The position numbers were made by a program, and so were the translations under genes. Below, in pieces: positions 20,996 through 33,090 of a stretch of DNA of 64,000 nucleotides; the first letter of the stretch is position 1, and each line of letters starts with the position of its first letter. This DNA is from Phytophthora quininea (Eukaryota > Oomycota > Peronosporomycetes > Peronosporales > Peronosporaceae): the NCBI GenBank assembly GCA_011947345.1, contig JAAVTG010001003.1, forward strand, positions 806,001 to 870,000, written 5' to 3'. Below the pieces are notes generated by a model that worked only from the letters and a program-made list of their open reading frames with translations, was not told the origin of the DNA and searched no databases.

Positions 20996-23900
20996 ATGAG
21001 CCAGTCCCCGCCACGGACGGATGCGTCGAACTTGGTGTCCTCGATGGCACAGAAGGGCAACAAGGAGACGCGGGCGGCCGAGGCGCTGGCCATGAAGGAC
21101 GAGCAGATGCGCATCTTGGGCAGCCAGAACTCGCAGCTGCTGACGTCGCTCAACGCCATGGACGACGAGATCGGGTCGCTCAAGATGCTCAAGCTGCGTC
21201 TCGAGGAGGAGAACCGCAGTCTGCGCGACCAGAACTTTGAGCTGCAGAGCAAAGCGCGAGCCGCCGAGACGACCCTCATGAAGGCGCAGGTAGGGCACAA
21301 AACGATCGATCACAGAGGCTGGAAGCTGACGAGTTTCATTGCAGACTGGCATCGAAGAGCGAGAGACTCAAGTGCGGGTGTTAACGGACCATAATACGGA
21401 GCTTCTCCGTCTGCTGGAACATGAGGAAGCTCAGAGTTCGTCGTTGGCGACGAGAACGACGCAATTGAAAAGTGATCTGGAAGCACTGGAGACGCGCTAC
21501 GCTTCTCTGCTTGCGTCCGCCAAAACCCACGAGGAGATCGCTACACGAGCCACCCGAGAGGGCCAAATGCGAGCGGAGGAAGTTCGTTTGCTGCGAAACG
21601 AGAGCGACCAACTACGAGCGTGCAACGTCGAGATGAAGATGAAAACGCAGGTGGAGTTGGAAGCGCTACAGGAGCAGCTTCGTGTTCGCAAGGAGAAGCA
21701 GTACCAGCTTCTTGAAAAGCTTCAGCAGCTTGAAGAGGCCAAACGGCAAAGCGACGACCAGCTCGCTTCAGCTGAGGAGAAGGCACGGAAGCTGCATGCT
21801 CGAAACCAAGAGCTGGAAACGCAGGTGCAGCTCGAAGCTAAGGCCAAGCGAGCGCAGATTGACGCCAACAAAAACTTCTTCATCGAGAATGGGAACCTCC
21901 AACGCGACAAGCAGGAGCTGCAGACGCGATTCGATAAGGCCGAGCAGGAACGCTCGAGGATGGAGGCTGAAAACCGCGACTCAGCCGATCAACTGCGAGA
22001 GATGGCGGAAAAGGTCTTCCAGCTGCTGGAGCGACTCAAGTTGGCCGAGCTGGGCAAAACCAAAGCCATTGACGGCCTCAAACAGAAGGAGGTGGAGCTG
22101 CTCGCTCTCAAGAAGAAGAACGCTCGACTGCTGAAGGAAGGGACGCAGGAAGGCAAAGCTCGCGTCAAGTCGGAACTGGACAAGAAAGTGCTGCTCGAAC
22201 AGCTCCAAGCGCTCAAGAAGCACAATGCGCAGCTATCCTTGCGCTGCAGTGACGAGGTGAAGGCCAAGCTGAAGGAGGCCGACGAACGCAAACAACTCGA
22301 GGAGAAAGTCAAGACCATGAGTTCACGTGTGGCCTTCTTACTCAACAAGATGCAGGCGGACGAGGAGGCCAAAATCGTGAGCAAAGAGGAGATGAAGAAG
22401 CTGCAAGCTCAGCTCACCACCTTGCAGGAAAAAAGCGCCGAGCTCGCGCAGAAGCTCCATGCAACCGCAGAAAGCAACCGCGTAGTAACCGAGGCATTGC
22501 GCTGCAAACAGGATGAGTTGGACGCTCAAGGCATCAAGTTTGAGGCCACACAGAAGAAAATGGCCGAGATATCGCTGGCAATGGAGCAGTCGGGCATTCC
22601 CATGACCACAGGAGACGTCGACAACCAGCACGAAGGCCACCATCGCGGGAACCAGGAGCCTACCCACCCGGATGACGCAGCGGCGGCGGCAAACGGACGC
22701 TTCTTCGTTGAATGCCGCTCCTCTCAAGGCGGTCTGCTGCTCATCAAAGCGAAGCGAACCAACTTCTCGCCGAAGGCTCAACAGCAAGCTGTCGACTTTC
22801 TCGAGCGGCTCGGCATCAACGCCATCCTCAAACGCGCTCAGAAGAGTTTAAACACCAAGCAGCTGCTTGTGGAACGCATTTCCGCCCTGCTCACCACCAT
22901 CTTAGCTAGCGAAGACACGGTGGCAAATGCCAACGAGCAGCTCGTGGCGAAGGAAGATCAGATTACACACCTGACCCGCAAGACTCGCTGGATGCAGGAG
23001 CGACTGACGATCGAGGAGGACGCAAAGCGCAAGACGCTGCTGCGTTACGTGCACGAGGTCAAATCTCGGGCGTTGGTAGTGCCGACTGATGCTGTTGACG
23101 ACCGCAACTTGTCCGCCGGGATCCTCAAACTCCCCGAAAGCGGCGTTGGCGACGAAGAAGTCCACGCTGTTGCAGCTCTCCTCCGCAACGCGACAAATGT
23201 GCGCGAACTGCAACTACGAGGCAACTCGATTTCGAACGAAGGGGCTCGTGCAATTGCTGCTGTGCTCTGCATCTCGACGTGCCGACTCCGACAAGTTGAC
23301 TTGCGAAACAACCACATCGGGAAAGACGGCGTCAAGGTCTTGGCAGAAGCACTCGAGCGCAACGAGCGGATTAAACACGTGTATGTTCACGCTGGCGGCA
23401 AAATCGAGGCGCTTGGCACAACGTCGCCAGCGACCCAAGCGGCTATGGCGAATGCTCAGATATCGAGCACCGCAACGCTCGGGAGCTCAGGCGCTGGCCA
23501 TGCGTCTCTTATCGGCGTCGAAACTGTGTGCGTTGTTGATGTCCGTGAGCAAGCGGAGACAGACACTGGCAGTGCCAGCACAAGTCTCCTCATTGATTTT
23601 GCTGACGATCCTCGCGTTACAGTTGGTAGCATGCAGGGCTCGACAGCAGCAGCGGGACTAACGAGTTCCCTGAAGTTGAAGCTAAATGGGATCACTAGCG
23701 AGGGTGGGCCTGGCAAGGCATCTGCAGATCGAGACAGCAGCAACCGCTTGTTTTCGCGCCGCCCTTTGTCTGCCACAGCATTGAAGCGCCAACGCGAACG
23801 GCTCGCCCTCGAGCGCAAAAAGCGACAGGAGGAAGCTAAACGGCAGGCGCGCAAAGAGGCCGAGTGGGCTGGTCGCTCAGGAGGCATGGAATCGAGTCCA

Positions 23901-24041
23901 TCGCGCGCTTCCAACAGCAAAAAGTTGCCGCCGATCACAAACGGTGGCACCGCGAAGGGTGTGACGAGGATTAGCTCGGCCCCAGTCCTCCATAAGAGTA
24001 AGACTGGCAGCAACGACACGAGCGATCCCGCCGAGAGCTGA
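20996..24041 (+). CDS. Long coiled-coil protein with ribonuclease-inhibitor-type leucine-rich repeats
   Basis: Exons 20996-21289 and 21345-24041, with a 55-bp GT-AG intron (GTAGGG...TTGCAG); 995 residues in an unbroken frame. About residues 20-480 are heptad-rich Glu/Lys/Gln coiled coil. About residues 670-785 hold RI-type leucine-rich repeats (ELQLRGNSISNEGARAIA, then VDLRNNHIGKDGVKVLAEAL). The C-terminus is disordered and basic, with a short helical RERLALERKKRQEEAKRQ-like segment. No enzyme motif is visible. Such architectures often act as cytoskeletal, ciliary or basal-body scaffolds, but that is inference only and I do not know a named orthologue. Confidence 0.85.
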
Positions 24042-24108
24042 GGGGGCCAGCAGTAGTGCAGTAGTTGTTCACTAACAGAAAGCCCGTATTTATTCAGGAG
24101 CTGTGTCT

Positions 24109-26204
24109 CTATACGGTGAAGTCTGTTGCGCTCTGATCACGTTCACGTTCCCTCTCGCGAGCTTTCAGAAGCAGACGCTGCAAGATGAGCAAGTTTGCAC
24201 GCCCCGTTCGTCGCTCCGCTAACGTCAGAATTGTGTCGTTGTTCTGTGCCACAAAGTGAAGCAGTCGGGCCACTTCGGAACTGGCATCGGTCACTGAGGG
24301 AATCGGAGGAACCTCGACCTTGGCAACACTTTCTAGCACTCGCTGGCCGTCACGGAGCAGCCCCTGCGCCGACAAGCTCTCAACGACGATCTCGTCGTCC
24401 TTGGCGAACTCGTCTGAGCCATTGGCTTCGGACTTGTCAAACTCTAGTAGCTGTACCATGAGCTGCTCAGGCTCGTTAATCGCATCTAGCCCCATCGCCT
24501 TCTGCAGGGCGGACGCTTTCGTTAGCGCCGAAAGAAGTGCAGTATACATCTCCAGCTCATTGTCGCTCTCTCTGATAAGAGCTGTCGCTGTTTCCTCGTC
24601 ATTGGGAATAACGCCCACCGGCGCATTTAAGCAACTTGACCATGCCTGGAGGATGACCGCTGTGGGGATCGTTTCCCATGCCTTCTGAAGCCAGCTCAGC
24701 GTGTTTCGGAGATGTGTGTGCGCGTGGACGTCAAATACAGTCGCATCGTTGGACGTGGGTCCCCGTTCAGCAAAGAACTCTTCGTCGACTGCTCGTACTC
24801 GTAAACTAACGTCTGCAACATCTCGTGGCGAAAGCGCAGCCTGAACGATCGAAAGATGTCGTGGTGGAGCGGCTGCGCGTTGCTTGCGGAACCGGGCGGC
24901 AAGAAAAATAATACCATATCTTCAAACCGGAAGCCATTCTGATGTGAGCCAGACGGATTCAGCGCGTGCGCAGCAGCTACGTGCGCGGTGGAGCTGTCCA
25001 GAATCAAATACCAGACTTCTTTCCTGGCCTTGGCCTCCAGATTCATCGCCTGGATGAGGTCTATAATCGCGTGCGAGTCGTGCGTTGCGCGACAGTGATC
25101 TCGGTACTGAATTCCGAACGTTGCTAGCGTGTCCACGTCCTTCAACGACGCTGGGTTCGGGTCTTTCCCAACCACCTGCAGCCGCAACTTCTCTCCTGTC
25201 CCGCTCACCGCCATAGCAACCGAAATGCGGTCGTGACTGCGTGCATCCAAATTGACCGTCAGGTCTAGCCGTGTTGACGTCGTGCGGTAACGGAGGGTAA
25301 GCTGGTCCAAGTTCCAAACGCAGGCGAGCGGCACAGCCATCAGCAAGTCGCGTATCCGCTGGACCCTCTCATCGCTGCTTGCTCTATCCAATGCCTCTCC
25401 AGCTTCCGCCATCGCTGCAGCCTCGTGCTGCTTGGGGAAGGAGCGAATACTGCGTCGCTGCATATACCGATGCAGCCATCCATTGGACGCCTTGAAGTCT
25501 GTGAGCGACAGCACGATCTCCTCCGGCAGCTCGCTGCTGTAATCCGCCAGGATTTTATTGCGGAACTCCATCGCTTTGGACTGCAGCAGATCTCCCGTGA
25601 TCTTGAGCGTCGGCGTGTCCAGCTCCACCTGCATCTGCCATTTGTACAGCATGTCTTCAATGACACTCAGTTTGTGCTGATACTGCAGCACCTTTCTGCT
25701 GCTAGTGGAGCTCTCCACCAACGCCTGCGACGCAATGGCAGCTCGTTCCTTGACCATTTTTGTCACAGCCGTTCTAGAGACGCCAAACTTCTCTGCAGCA
25801 GCTCCCTGGGAGCCTCCTTGGTCCACAAAGTGCAGGATCTCCATCTTCTCCAGGTTGGTCTTCCGCACTCGCCGTCCTTTGCGAGGCTTTGCTGGTGGAG
25901 GTGGAGGCGGCAGTCCTTCCACTACCAGCTGCGCTTCTACTGGGACAGAGCTCTCTGCGGTCAGCACCATCTCCTGCGGCACAGTCTCCGCCAGAGAGGC
26001 GTCCAACAGAGGCTGCGGTGGAGCCGCGAAGGCCTCGACGCCGTCTTGTTGGAGCTTGATGGGGTTTTCTGCGTCGATGGGCTGGCTGCTGAGCTTGCTC
26101 TTGCGTCCGCGCTTCTTGGAGGCGTCGGAGAGCGCAGCGGCGTCCTCTGCGGCGCGCTTGCCAAGCGCCGGAGCGTCCGACACGGGCTTGCGCTTGACGT
26201 CCAT
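24109..26204 (-). CDS. Domesticated pogo/CENP-B-like transposase-derived protein
   Basis: ATG at 26204. An acidic, Pro-rich N-terminus with a basic stretch (KKRGRKSK) is followed by a CENP-B-type helix-turn-helix (about residues 115-150, SQGAAAEKFGVSRTAVTKM), a second helix-turn-helix ending in NGWLHRYMQRR, and a DDE_1 core. The core has VWNLDQLTLRYR (first Asp), WYLILDSSTAH (second Asp) and FLPPGSASNAQPLHHDIF, where the usual PLD is PLH and the Asp is displaced, so catalysis is doubtful. One frameshift near 24763 (a C run on +) separates the last 220 or so residues; one more base restores ATVFDVHAHTHLRNTLSWL in frame. There are no transposon ends around it, and the single-copy open frame suggests co-option for DNA binding. 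Divergent from TOP2 with a perfect inverted repeat between. Confidence 0.78.
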
Positions 26205-26207
26205 TGG

Positions 26208-26282
26208 TGTTCTTGTAACGAGATGTCACTGACACCAGTGGCCAGGGGAGGAAAGGAAGAGTGACATCTCGTTACAAGAACA
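26208..26282. repeat. Perfect 23-bp inverted repeat in a divergent promoter
   Basis: The left arm 26208-26230 (starting TGTTCTTGTAACGAGATG) is the exact reverse complement of 26260-26282, with a 29-bp loop. It lies 4 bp from the ATG of the transposase-derived gene and 33 bp from that of topoisomerase II. It could be a protein-binding site, a hairpin in both 5' UTRs, or the fused ends of an old element. Confidence 0.9.
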
Positions 26283-26314
26283 ATTTAAAGTCAATATAAG
26301 AACGGGTACTGATC

Positions 26315-29300
26315 ATGTGGCGCGGAGCTGCTCGCTGGCGGCTCGTGCGCGGCGTCAATACTGCGCGTGGGCCGACCACGGCAGCAGCACAATTGCAAGC
26401 GGCTCCTCGGTCTACTGATGCAATGCCGCTGCTCAACTCTGCGGATATCAGCTCCAAATCGCCGCCTATTAGACGCCACAACGGACTCCTGCTCTGTCAT
26501 GCTCGACATTTCAGTGCTGCCACTCTGAACAAGAGCGTGGAGAGCATCTACCAGAAAAGACTCCGCTAGAACATGTTTTGCTGCGTCCAGGTATGTACAT
26601 TGGCTCGGTGGAGGCCACCAAGGACACCATGTGGATGGTGCCCAGCGACAGCTCCAAGGACGACGTGCTGCGCATGAAGCAGCAGGCGGTCGAGTATGTC
26701 CCAGCGCTGTACAAGATCTTTGACGAGATTATCGTCAACGCAGTGGACAACAAGGTCCGGGACCCGAGCATGCGGCGGTTAGATGTGGTCATCGAGTCAG
26801 GGGACAAGAGCAATGAACACAGACCGTGGATCTCGGTCTACAACGACGGCAAAGGCATCCCTGTCAAATTCCACAAAACGGAGAAGGTCTACGTGCCCGA
26901 GTTGGTGCTGGGCCACCTGCTTACCGGATCGAATTTTGACGACTCCAACGCGCGATTGACTGGCGGGAGACACGGATATGGAGCCAAGCTGACCAACATC
27001 TTTAGCAAGGAATTTGTGGTGGAAACAGGAGATTCGTCGATAGGAAAAAGGTACAAACAGGTGTGGCGGAACAACATGCAAGAGCGCGGAGAACCGGAGA
27101 TTACAGAGTACAAAGGCAAGGATTTCACCAAGGTTTCATTCTCTCCGGATTTGGAAAAGTTCGAGATGGAAAAACTCACGACCAGTATGGCGCGGGTCTT
27201 GAAGAAACGGGTGTTTGATGTGGCTGGGTGCCTTTCGGACGTGCAGGTCACACTAAACGGCAAAGAAGTGCCCATTTCTGGCTTCGAGTCGTATATCGAG
27301 GCGTTCCGTCATTCGACTTCGACCCCAGCACCAGCAAAGACGTCAAAAGCAGCGAAGGATGGCGAAGACGAGATTTCAGCGGGTCTGGATTACATTTATT
27401 CGCGTGTGAACAAACGATGGGAGATCGGTGTGCTCCCATCCGACGTGGGCTTTGTGCAGGTCAGCTTCGTGAATGGCATGTCGGCACTCCGCGGTGGTAG
27501 CCACGTTGGCTACGTGGGCGATCAAATTTGCCGACGTATTGCGGAGTTTGTGAACCGAAAGTACCCGGAGCTTTCGGTCAGTACTGCCCAGGTGAAGCCA
27601 CACATGGCACTTTTCATTAACTGCCAGATCGAGAACCCCACGTTCGACTCCCAAATGAAGGAGTACATGTCGTCGAGACCGCCGACGTATGGCTCGACCT
27701 GTGCGCTCTCTGATAGATTGTTGAAGCAAGTGATCGCGGACTCTGGTATTGTAGAGCGCGTCGTGCAAAATGCTCGCGCAAGACAACGTGCAGCGCTGCT
27801 AAAGAAAGTGTCGTCTACCCGCTCGAAAAGTACGTCTGTGAACGTGCCGAAGCTGGAAGATGCCAACCTTGCTGGTGGCCCTCGTTCTAAAGAGTGCTCG
27901 CTGATCTTAACTGAAGGCGATTCTGCCAAGGCGCTGGCAGTTGCAGGTTTGGCAGTCGTTGGCCGTGATCAATACGGTGTTTTCCCCTGCGTGGAAAACT
28001 GTTAAATGTACGTGACGCGAGTGTTGCCCAGCTAGCGAAGAACGCCGAGTTTGCGCACCTGTGCACGATTCTTGGTCTCCGAATGGATGAGCACTACGAC
28101 TCGGAAGAAGCTCGTGAAAAGCTGCGCTATGGCCGCGTGGTGGTTATGACGGACCAGGATCACGACGGCTCGCACATCAAAGGCTTGCTATTCAACCTTT
28201 TCCACACGTTTTGGCCCGAACTGTTGAAAAATGGCGGCTTTATGAGTGAATTCATCACCCCCATCATCAAGGTGAGCCCTTCGTCCAAGCGGGTGGGAAC
28301 GGAGCGTGGCCTGGAAACTCGTCGCTTCTTTAGCTTGCCGGAATATTTCGACTGGAAAGCTGAGTTAGACCCTGCTGACCTAAAACACTACACCATCAAG
28401 TACTACAAGGGATTGGGAACCAGTACCAGCGCAGAGGGCGAGAATACTTCAGCGAACTGGATGAGCATCTCGTGGATTTCAACTGGAGTGGCGAGGCTGA
28501 CGGAGACGCTTTGGACATGGTGTTTAGCAAAGCACGAGCTGCCGATCGCAAGGCTTGGTTGCTGAACCAGTACTCACCCGATTCGTTCCTGGACACGAGC
28601 TCAGGCGACGTCACGTACCACGACTTTGTGAACCGCGAACTCATCCAGTTCTCGCACGCCGACAATGCGCGGTCGTTGCCGTCTGTAGTTGACGGTCTCA
28701 AGATCTCGCAGCGCAAGGTTCTCTTCGCATGTTTGAAGCGTAAACTGACTCGCGAAGTCAAGGTGGCTCAATTGGCTGGCTACTGCAGTGAACACACAGC
28801 GTACCACCACGGCGAAGCTTCGTTGCATTCGACGATTGTGAACATGGCGCAGGACTATGTCGGCTCGAACAACCTGCCGCTGCTGTATCCATCAGGTCAG
28901 TTTGGCACTCGACTACAGGGAGGAAAGGATGCTGCTAGTCCTCGATACATCTTCACGCTGCTTCAAAAGCACACGCGACTGCTATTCCCTGAAGAGGATG
29001 ATGCTTTGCTGCGCTACTCTGATGATGATGGATTCCCCGTCGAGCCTGTTTACTACGTGCCGATCATTCCGATGCTGCTTGTGAACGGTGCGGAAGGCAT
29101 CGGAACGGGGTGGTCGTCGTCCATTCCGTGCCACCACCCTGTTCAGGTCGTTGACAATTTACTCAAACTCCTGGATGCCGAGGAAAATGGCCAAAACCTA
29201 TCGCAAGTCGAGCTTGCTCCCATGACGCCATGGGCTAAAGGCTTCAGTGGCGATATTCGTCAAACAGGCAAACACTCGTTTGTGTCGCGTGGCAACGTCC

Positions 29301-30136
29301 AGCAGGTGAACACATCGACATTGCGTGTGACAGAGTTGCCCGTCGGCAAGTGGGTCGAGGACTACAAGAAGTTCCTGTGGGATCTTGTGGGCAAGAAGGC
29401 TATCCGGTCGTTCTCCGAGCACCACTCCGAACGCGACGTGCGCTTTGACATCTCCATGGCGCGCTCTGATCTGGCAAAGTACGCGGAGGATGCAGCCAAT
29501 GACGATGCCAGCGACAGCGAGGCGTTGGTCAAGCTGCTGCGACTGGAAGCTCCGTTGAACACCAGCAACATGCACGCGTTCAATGCCGAGGGGAAGCTGG
29601 TCAAGTACGAGACGAGCGAGGACATCTTGCGCGACTTTTACGCCGTCCGACGGGATCTGTACGCGCAGCGAAGCAGTTTTGGAGCAGCGGCAGACCAAGG
29701 ACGTGCTTCGACTGAGCAACCGGATCCGGTTCATCCAGGAGGTGTCGTCCGGTAGTTTGCAGAAGATCCTCAGGAACGGATCCCCAAGGCCGAACTGGTG
29801 CAGCTACTGAAAGCGCACGAGTTCTCGCCAGCGTCGACGTTCAAGGAGGACGAGATCGACCACGTTGGCGACTTGGGGTTGGCTGCTGCTGGCCACGTGG
29901 AGGACGACGGAGAGGCGGTAGTCTCCTCTGCGAGCGACGAGTTCGACTACCTGCTGAACACGTCGCTGATGAACTTTACCAAGGAGTTCGCGGACCGACT
30001 GCAGAAGGAGCACGACTCCAAGCAGAGCAAGCTGCAGCAGCTGCAGCAGATGACCCCGGCTCAGCTGTGGCGTCGCGAGTTGGAGCAATTGCGAGCAGTG
30101 CTTGTGCGTGACAAGGACTTTCAGCTGCAGCTATAG
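26315..30136 (+). CDS. TOP2: DNA topoisomerase II with mitochondrial-type presequence and no long C-terminal tail
   Basis: ATP-dependent type IIA topoisomerase: strand passage, decatenation. The N-terminus is Arg/Ala-rich without acidic residues (MWRGAARWRLVRGVNTAR) and ends RHFSAAT before SVESIYQK, like a mitochondrial presequence with an R-3 cleavage site. GHKL ATPase: DEIIVNAVDN, NDGKGIPV, GGRHGYGAK. TOPRIM: ILTEGDSAKALA, MTDQDHDGSHIKG. Winged helix: ISQRKVLFACLKRKL. The active-site Tyr is in SPRYIFT (about residue 880). About 1270 residues; ends shortly after the core without the basic nuclear tail usual in TOP2. Six single-base breaks at homopolymers (near 26549, 27987, 28438, 29672, 29678, 29755); restoring each gives canonical text, so sequencing contraction is more likely than decay. 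Confidence 0.88.
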
Positions 30137-30531
30137 ATTTACACTGCAGATAGAGGATCATAGAGCTTAGAGAACTAGAGCTGGACAAGGCGCGTCAAAA
30201 ATGGCAAGTTGCCGTCAACTTTGTGTATCGTTTATGTAGCCATCCTTTCGTCCAATCAGATGTTTTTACTTTATAAGAAAATGTAAAGTTGTTGCAGGGA
30301 GTCATTTCCCAAAGGAGAACTCAGCCCAAGCACCGCCAGAGTTCAGGTGCGATCGCGCGTCCATTCGGCAGCGTCTGCGGGTCTGCAGACGCGTCCTGTG
30401 TCGTCCCGCGCATGTCGGTCGTATGCAGAGGCGTCTGCGGATTCCTTCGACCCCAACAGCTCAATATTGCGCTCTACAGACGACGTTAACTGACGACTGT
30501 TTGCATTGCAGCGAGCGTCGTGTTTGAGGTC
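30137..30531. other. Intergenic; 5' region of the UEV gene
   Basis: No gene seen. A TTTGCATTGCAG acceptor-like tract just before the UEV start may end an intron in its 5' UTR. Confidence 0.4.
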
Positions 30532-31150
30532 ATGGCGAAGCATGGCGCAGAGGTGGTGATCGGTGCGTGCAGATTTTTATTCGCAATAGAAGGCCCTCTG
30601 GACGGCCTGCTGTCCCAGTGACGCCTTGAAGAGAAGAACTTAATGCTGACGGGGGTATCTTTGGGCTTGGGCCAGTGCCGCGCAACTTTAAGCTGCTGGA
30701 GGAGCTGGAAAACAGCGAGAAGGGCCATGGCGACATGAGCATCTCGTACGGATTAGAGCAGGCAGACGACATCTTCCTCACAAACTGGATCGGCACCATC
30801 CTCGGCCCTGCTGGCGTACGTTATGGACGTATTCTTTGTTAGTATTTGATGGAAAAGGGACTAAATCTGTTTCTCTATTGCAGACGTGCCATGACGGACG
30901 TATCTACAGCCTGCGAATCCACTGCAGCGACCAGTACCCGCACCTGCCGCCCGAGGTCCACTTCACGAGCCGCATCAACATGAGCTGCGTGGACCCCCAG
31001 ACGGGTCGCGTGGATCCGCGACGACTGGGGGCACTGGGGAGCTGGCACCGCAACAACGGCATCGAGAACGTGCTCGTGGCCATCCGTGCCGAGATGGCTT
31101 CCCCGACGAACCGACGTCTGCCGCAGCCGCCTGAGGGCTCGAACTTTTAG
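30532..31150 (+). CDS. MMS2: Ubiquitin-conjugating enzyme variant Mms2/UEV1
   Basis: Exons 30532-30562, 30676-30815 and 30884-31150; 145 residues, the usual length. The first intron splits a Val codon, giving [15 protein letters not shown], a typical UEV start. Core motifs: [36 protein letters not shown], and the C-terminal [10 protein letters not shown]. The catalytic Cys of E2 enzymes is absent, as expected: UEVs pair with Ubc13 to build Lys63-linked ubiquitin chains for DNA-damage tolerance and signalling. The reading frame is clean through all exons. No Ubc13 gene lies in the window. Confidence 0.93.
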
Positions 31151-31439
31151 AAGAACGAGACTCCGTCTCCCAAGCAAGAAAAAAAATAACCAGAGGAGAA
31201 GAAGAGAGGGAAGCTGAAGCAGGATCAGGAGAGAGCGGAAGGAAGTGGTCGACTGCGGTGCGACGTCAGGACTTCCTCTCTACTGCTTCAATAATGGCTA
31301 ATGCATGATAGTATTGCATCTTTGGTTGCTTGTGGAGGCAGATCGACGACATGCGACGGGTTTGGTGCATGGTACATTCCTACTTTTGGTATTGAAAATC
31401 TCTACTGGGCAGCGGATGCTGTCTAATCGATGCTAAATA
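31151..31439. other. Convergent 3' spacer, no gene
   Basis: Purine-rich 3' flank of the UEV gene, then 3' flank of the lamin-tail gene. An A-rich tract at 31181-31190 might be near a polyadenylation site. Confidence 0.35.
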
Positions 31440-32940
31440 CTAACTGTACGGGCGGAGTGATCGCGAGCGCAGGGACTTGGGGGTGAAAAATGCTATCGGC
31501 GGGTCCTCCTTGCGCGAGCGAGCTTGGAACACAGCCTTGGCTCCGTCCTCGTGTTCTGGTTCAAAATCTACTTCCTCTTCTTCCTCTTCGTATTGAGGGT
31601 GCTCCTGAAGGTATTTCCATTGCGCGATAGCTTGGACGATCGGATACTTGACCATGTGCAATAGCGTTGCCACCGCGCGTAAGAAGTCGACGCCCGAGGC
31701 CACGGTGAAGAGCGGAACGAGCACGTAGCCGACGGATTTCCACGCGGGCGAAGGGTGGGTACTGAACGGGAGGAGCAGAAGCAAGTGCAGCAGCAGCTCG
31801 CGGCCAACGCCACAGACACAAACAATGGCTCTAGACTGGTGGCCCCATCGTGCGAACTCCTTGAACAACGGGTGCCAATCTCGTCGAGCCTCCAGGAAGC
31901 GAACATGCACTGCTGCAGCGTTGACACAGCCCACGCCCAAGTCAAAGACAAGCATGTAATGGAAGGAGGTGCTCAACACAGGATAAAGGCGCTGCAATGC
32001 AATGTACAGCGCTACCACTGCAAGTCTGTCAAGTACGAAGGACGTGAAGCTCGCAATCGTCACCAACAGTCCGCTCTTGATGCAGAGCATGAGTCGTCGT
32101 GCAATGATATCGCACGCGAGCATCATCACCAGCAAAGCACTCACGCTGCGTCGAAAATGCGGGGCAATTCCACCGGTTGATGTCGGTAGGAACAGAACCA
32201 GCATCAAGTAAATCAGCAGTGCGCGGAACGCTTCCACGACCGGCACCAAGAACACGGCCAAAAGTGTTCCACCAGCGACCTGTCTGAGACGACTCCCAAT
32301 ACCTCGAAAACACGTAAATCTCTCTCCGTTCGGGCGGTGGCGACGTGATTTTCCCACATTCCGGAGTCGGCCACGCCGTCCGCTTGTTAAATTCCGGCGG
32401 CGACAGGCAGCTCACGCAGAACCTCGTGTCGATCTCCGCTCGGATGGTTCGAGGATGCGCAGACTTGCAATGCAGCACTCGAAACTCCTTCCTGCCGTCT
32501 CTAGCCACCCGAATCGACGCCACCTCGACCAGCAAAGGGTCCAGCAGCAGGATCTCATTGTCCTGCTGCTGTGTGAAGAAGTTCCCACTGCGCAATGAGC
32601 CGTCGGCCTTGGTCCAGAACAGATAGGGCTGCAGCAGCGTGTCCTCGTCCAGCTTGAGCAACGCCGGCGCGCACCATACTGTCACCTCTTCTCCTGCCGA
32701 CAGAATATAATTGGGCGGGAACCGGAAGACGTCGCTGCAGTTGGCGCTGGCGAGCGTGAAGTCGGCGAGGTCGACGCTCTCGTCCGACGGGTTGGACACC
32801 ACCACCCACTGCTTGCCGGCGTGCGCGCGGGAGATGTACAGCTGCTGCATGACGATCTTGTGGCAGATCTGCATGCCGGCGCGGGCCACCTGCCGGTCCA
32901 TCGCACCCAGCGGCAGCCGCCGCAGTAGCGCGTAGCTCAT
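31440..32940 (-). CDS. Lamin-tail domain protein fused to a PI-synthase-like multipass membrane domain
   Basis: ATG at 32940. Residues about 25-150 form a lamin-tail (LTD) fold: QWVVVSNPSDESVDLADFTL, FRFPPNYILSAGEEVTVW. After a linker and one frame break near 32340 comes a membrane domain with about six hydrophobic helices. Its order matches CDP-alcohol phosphatidyltransferases of the PI-synthase type: a first helix after FLVP, DIIARRL where active enzymes have DGxxAR, then VLDRLAV, then CVCGVGRELLLHLLLLLPF resembling the NEL helix. The catalytic aspartates are mostly missing, so it may be inactive. The tail is acidic (EEEEEEVDFEPEHED). LTD recognition is firm, the second assignment is by pattern only, and the fusion depends on the frame break being an error. 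Divergent from the methyltransferase gene with a 150 bp gap. Confidence 0.65.
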
Positions 32941-33090
32941 GGCGCGTACTTTTGAGCTGGGCTTCCCGCCAAAAACGACACTGTCATATAGCATACTTGA
33001 CAGGTCCGAAAATCTACGTAATCGTGCTGTTTCGCTAATAAATTCACGTGCCAATTGCACCAGCCACCACAACGCAATCAAAGGACAAGG

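Noticed and set aside
26315..30136. Calling TOP2 a pseudogene because of six frame breaks
   Set aside because: All breaks are at homopolymers, all catalytic motifs are intact and there are no nonsense substitutions. The same error type occurs in many neighbouring conserved genes.
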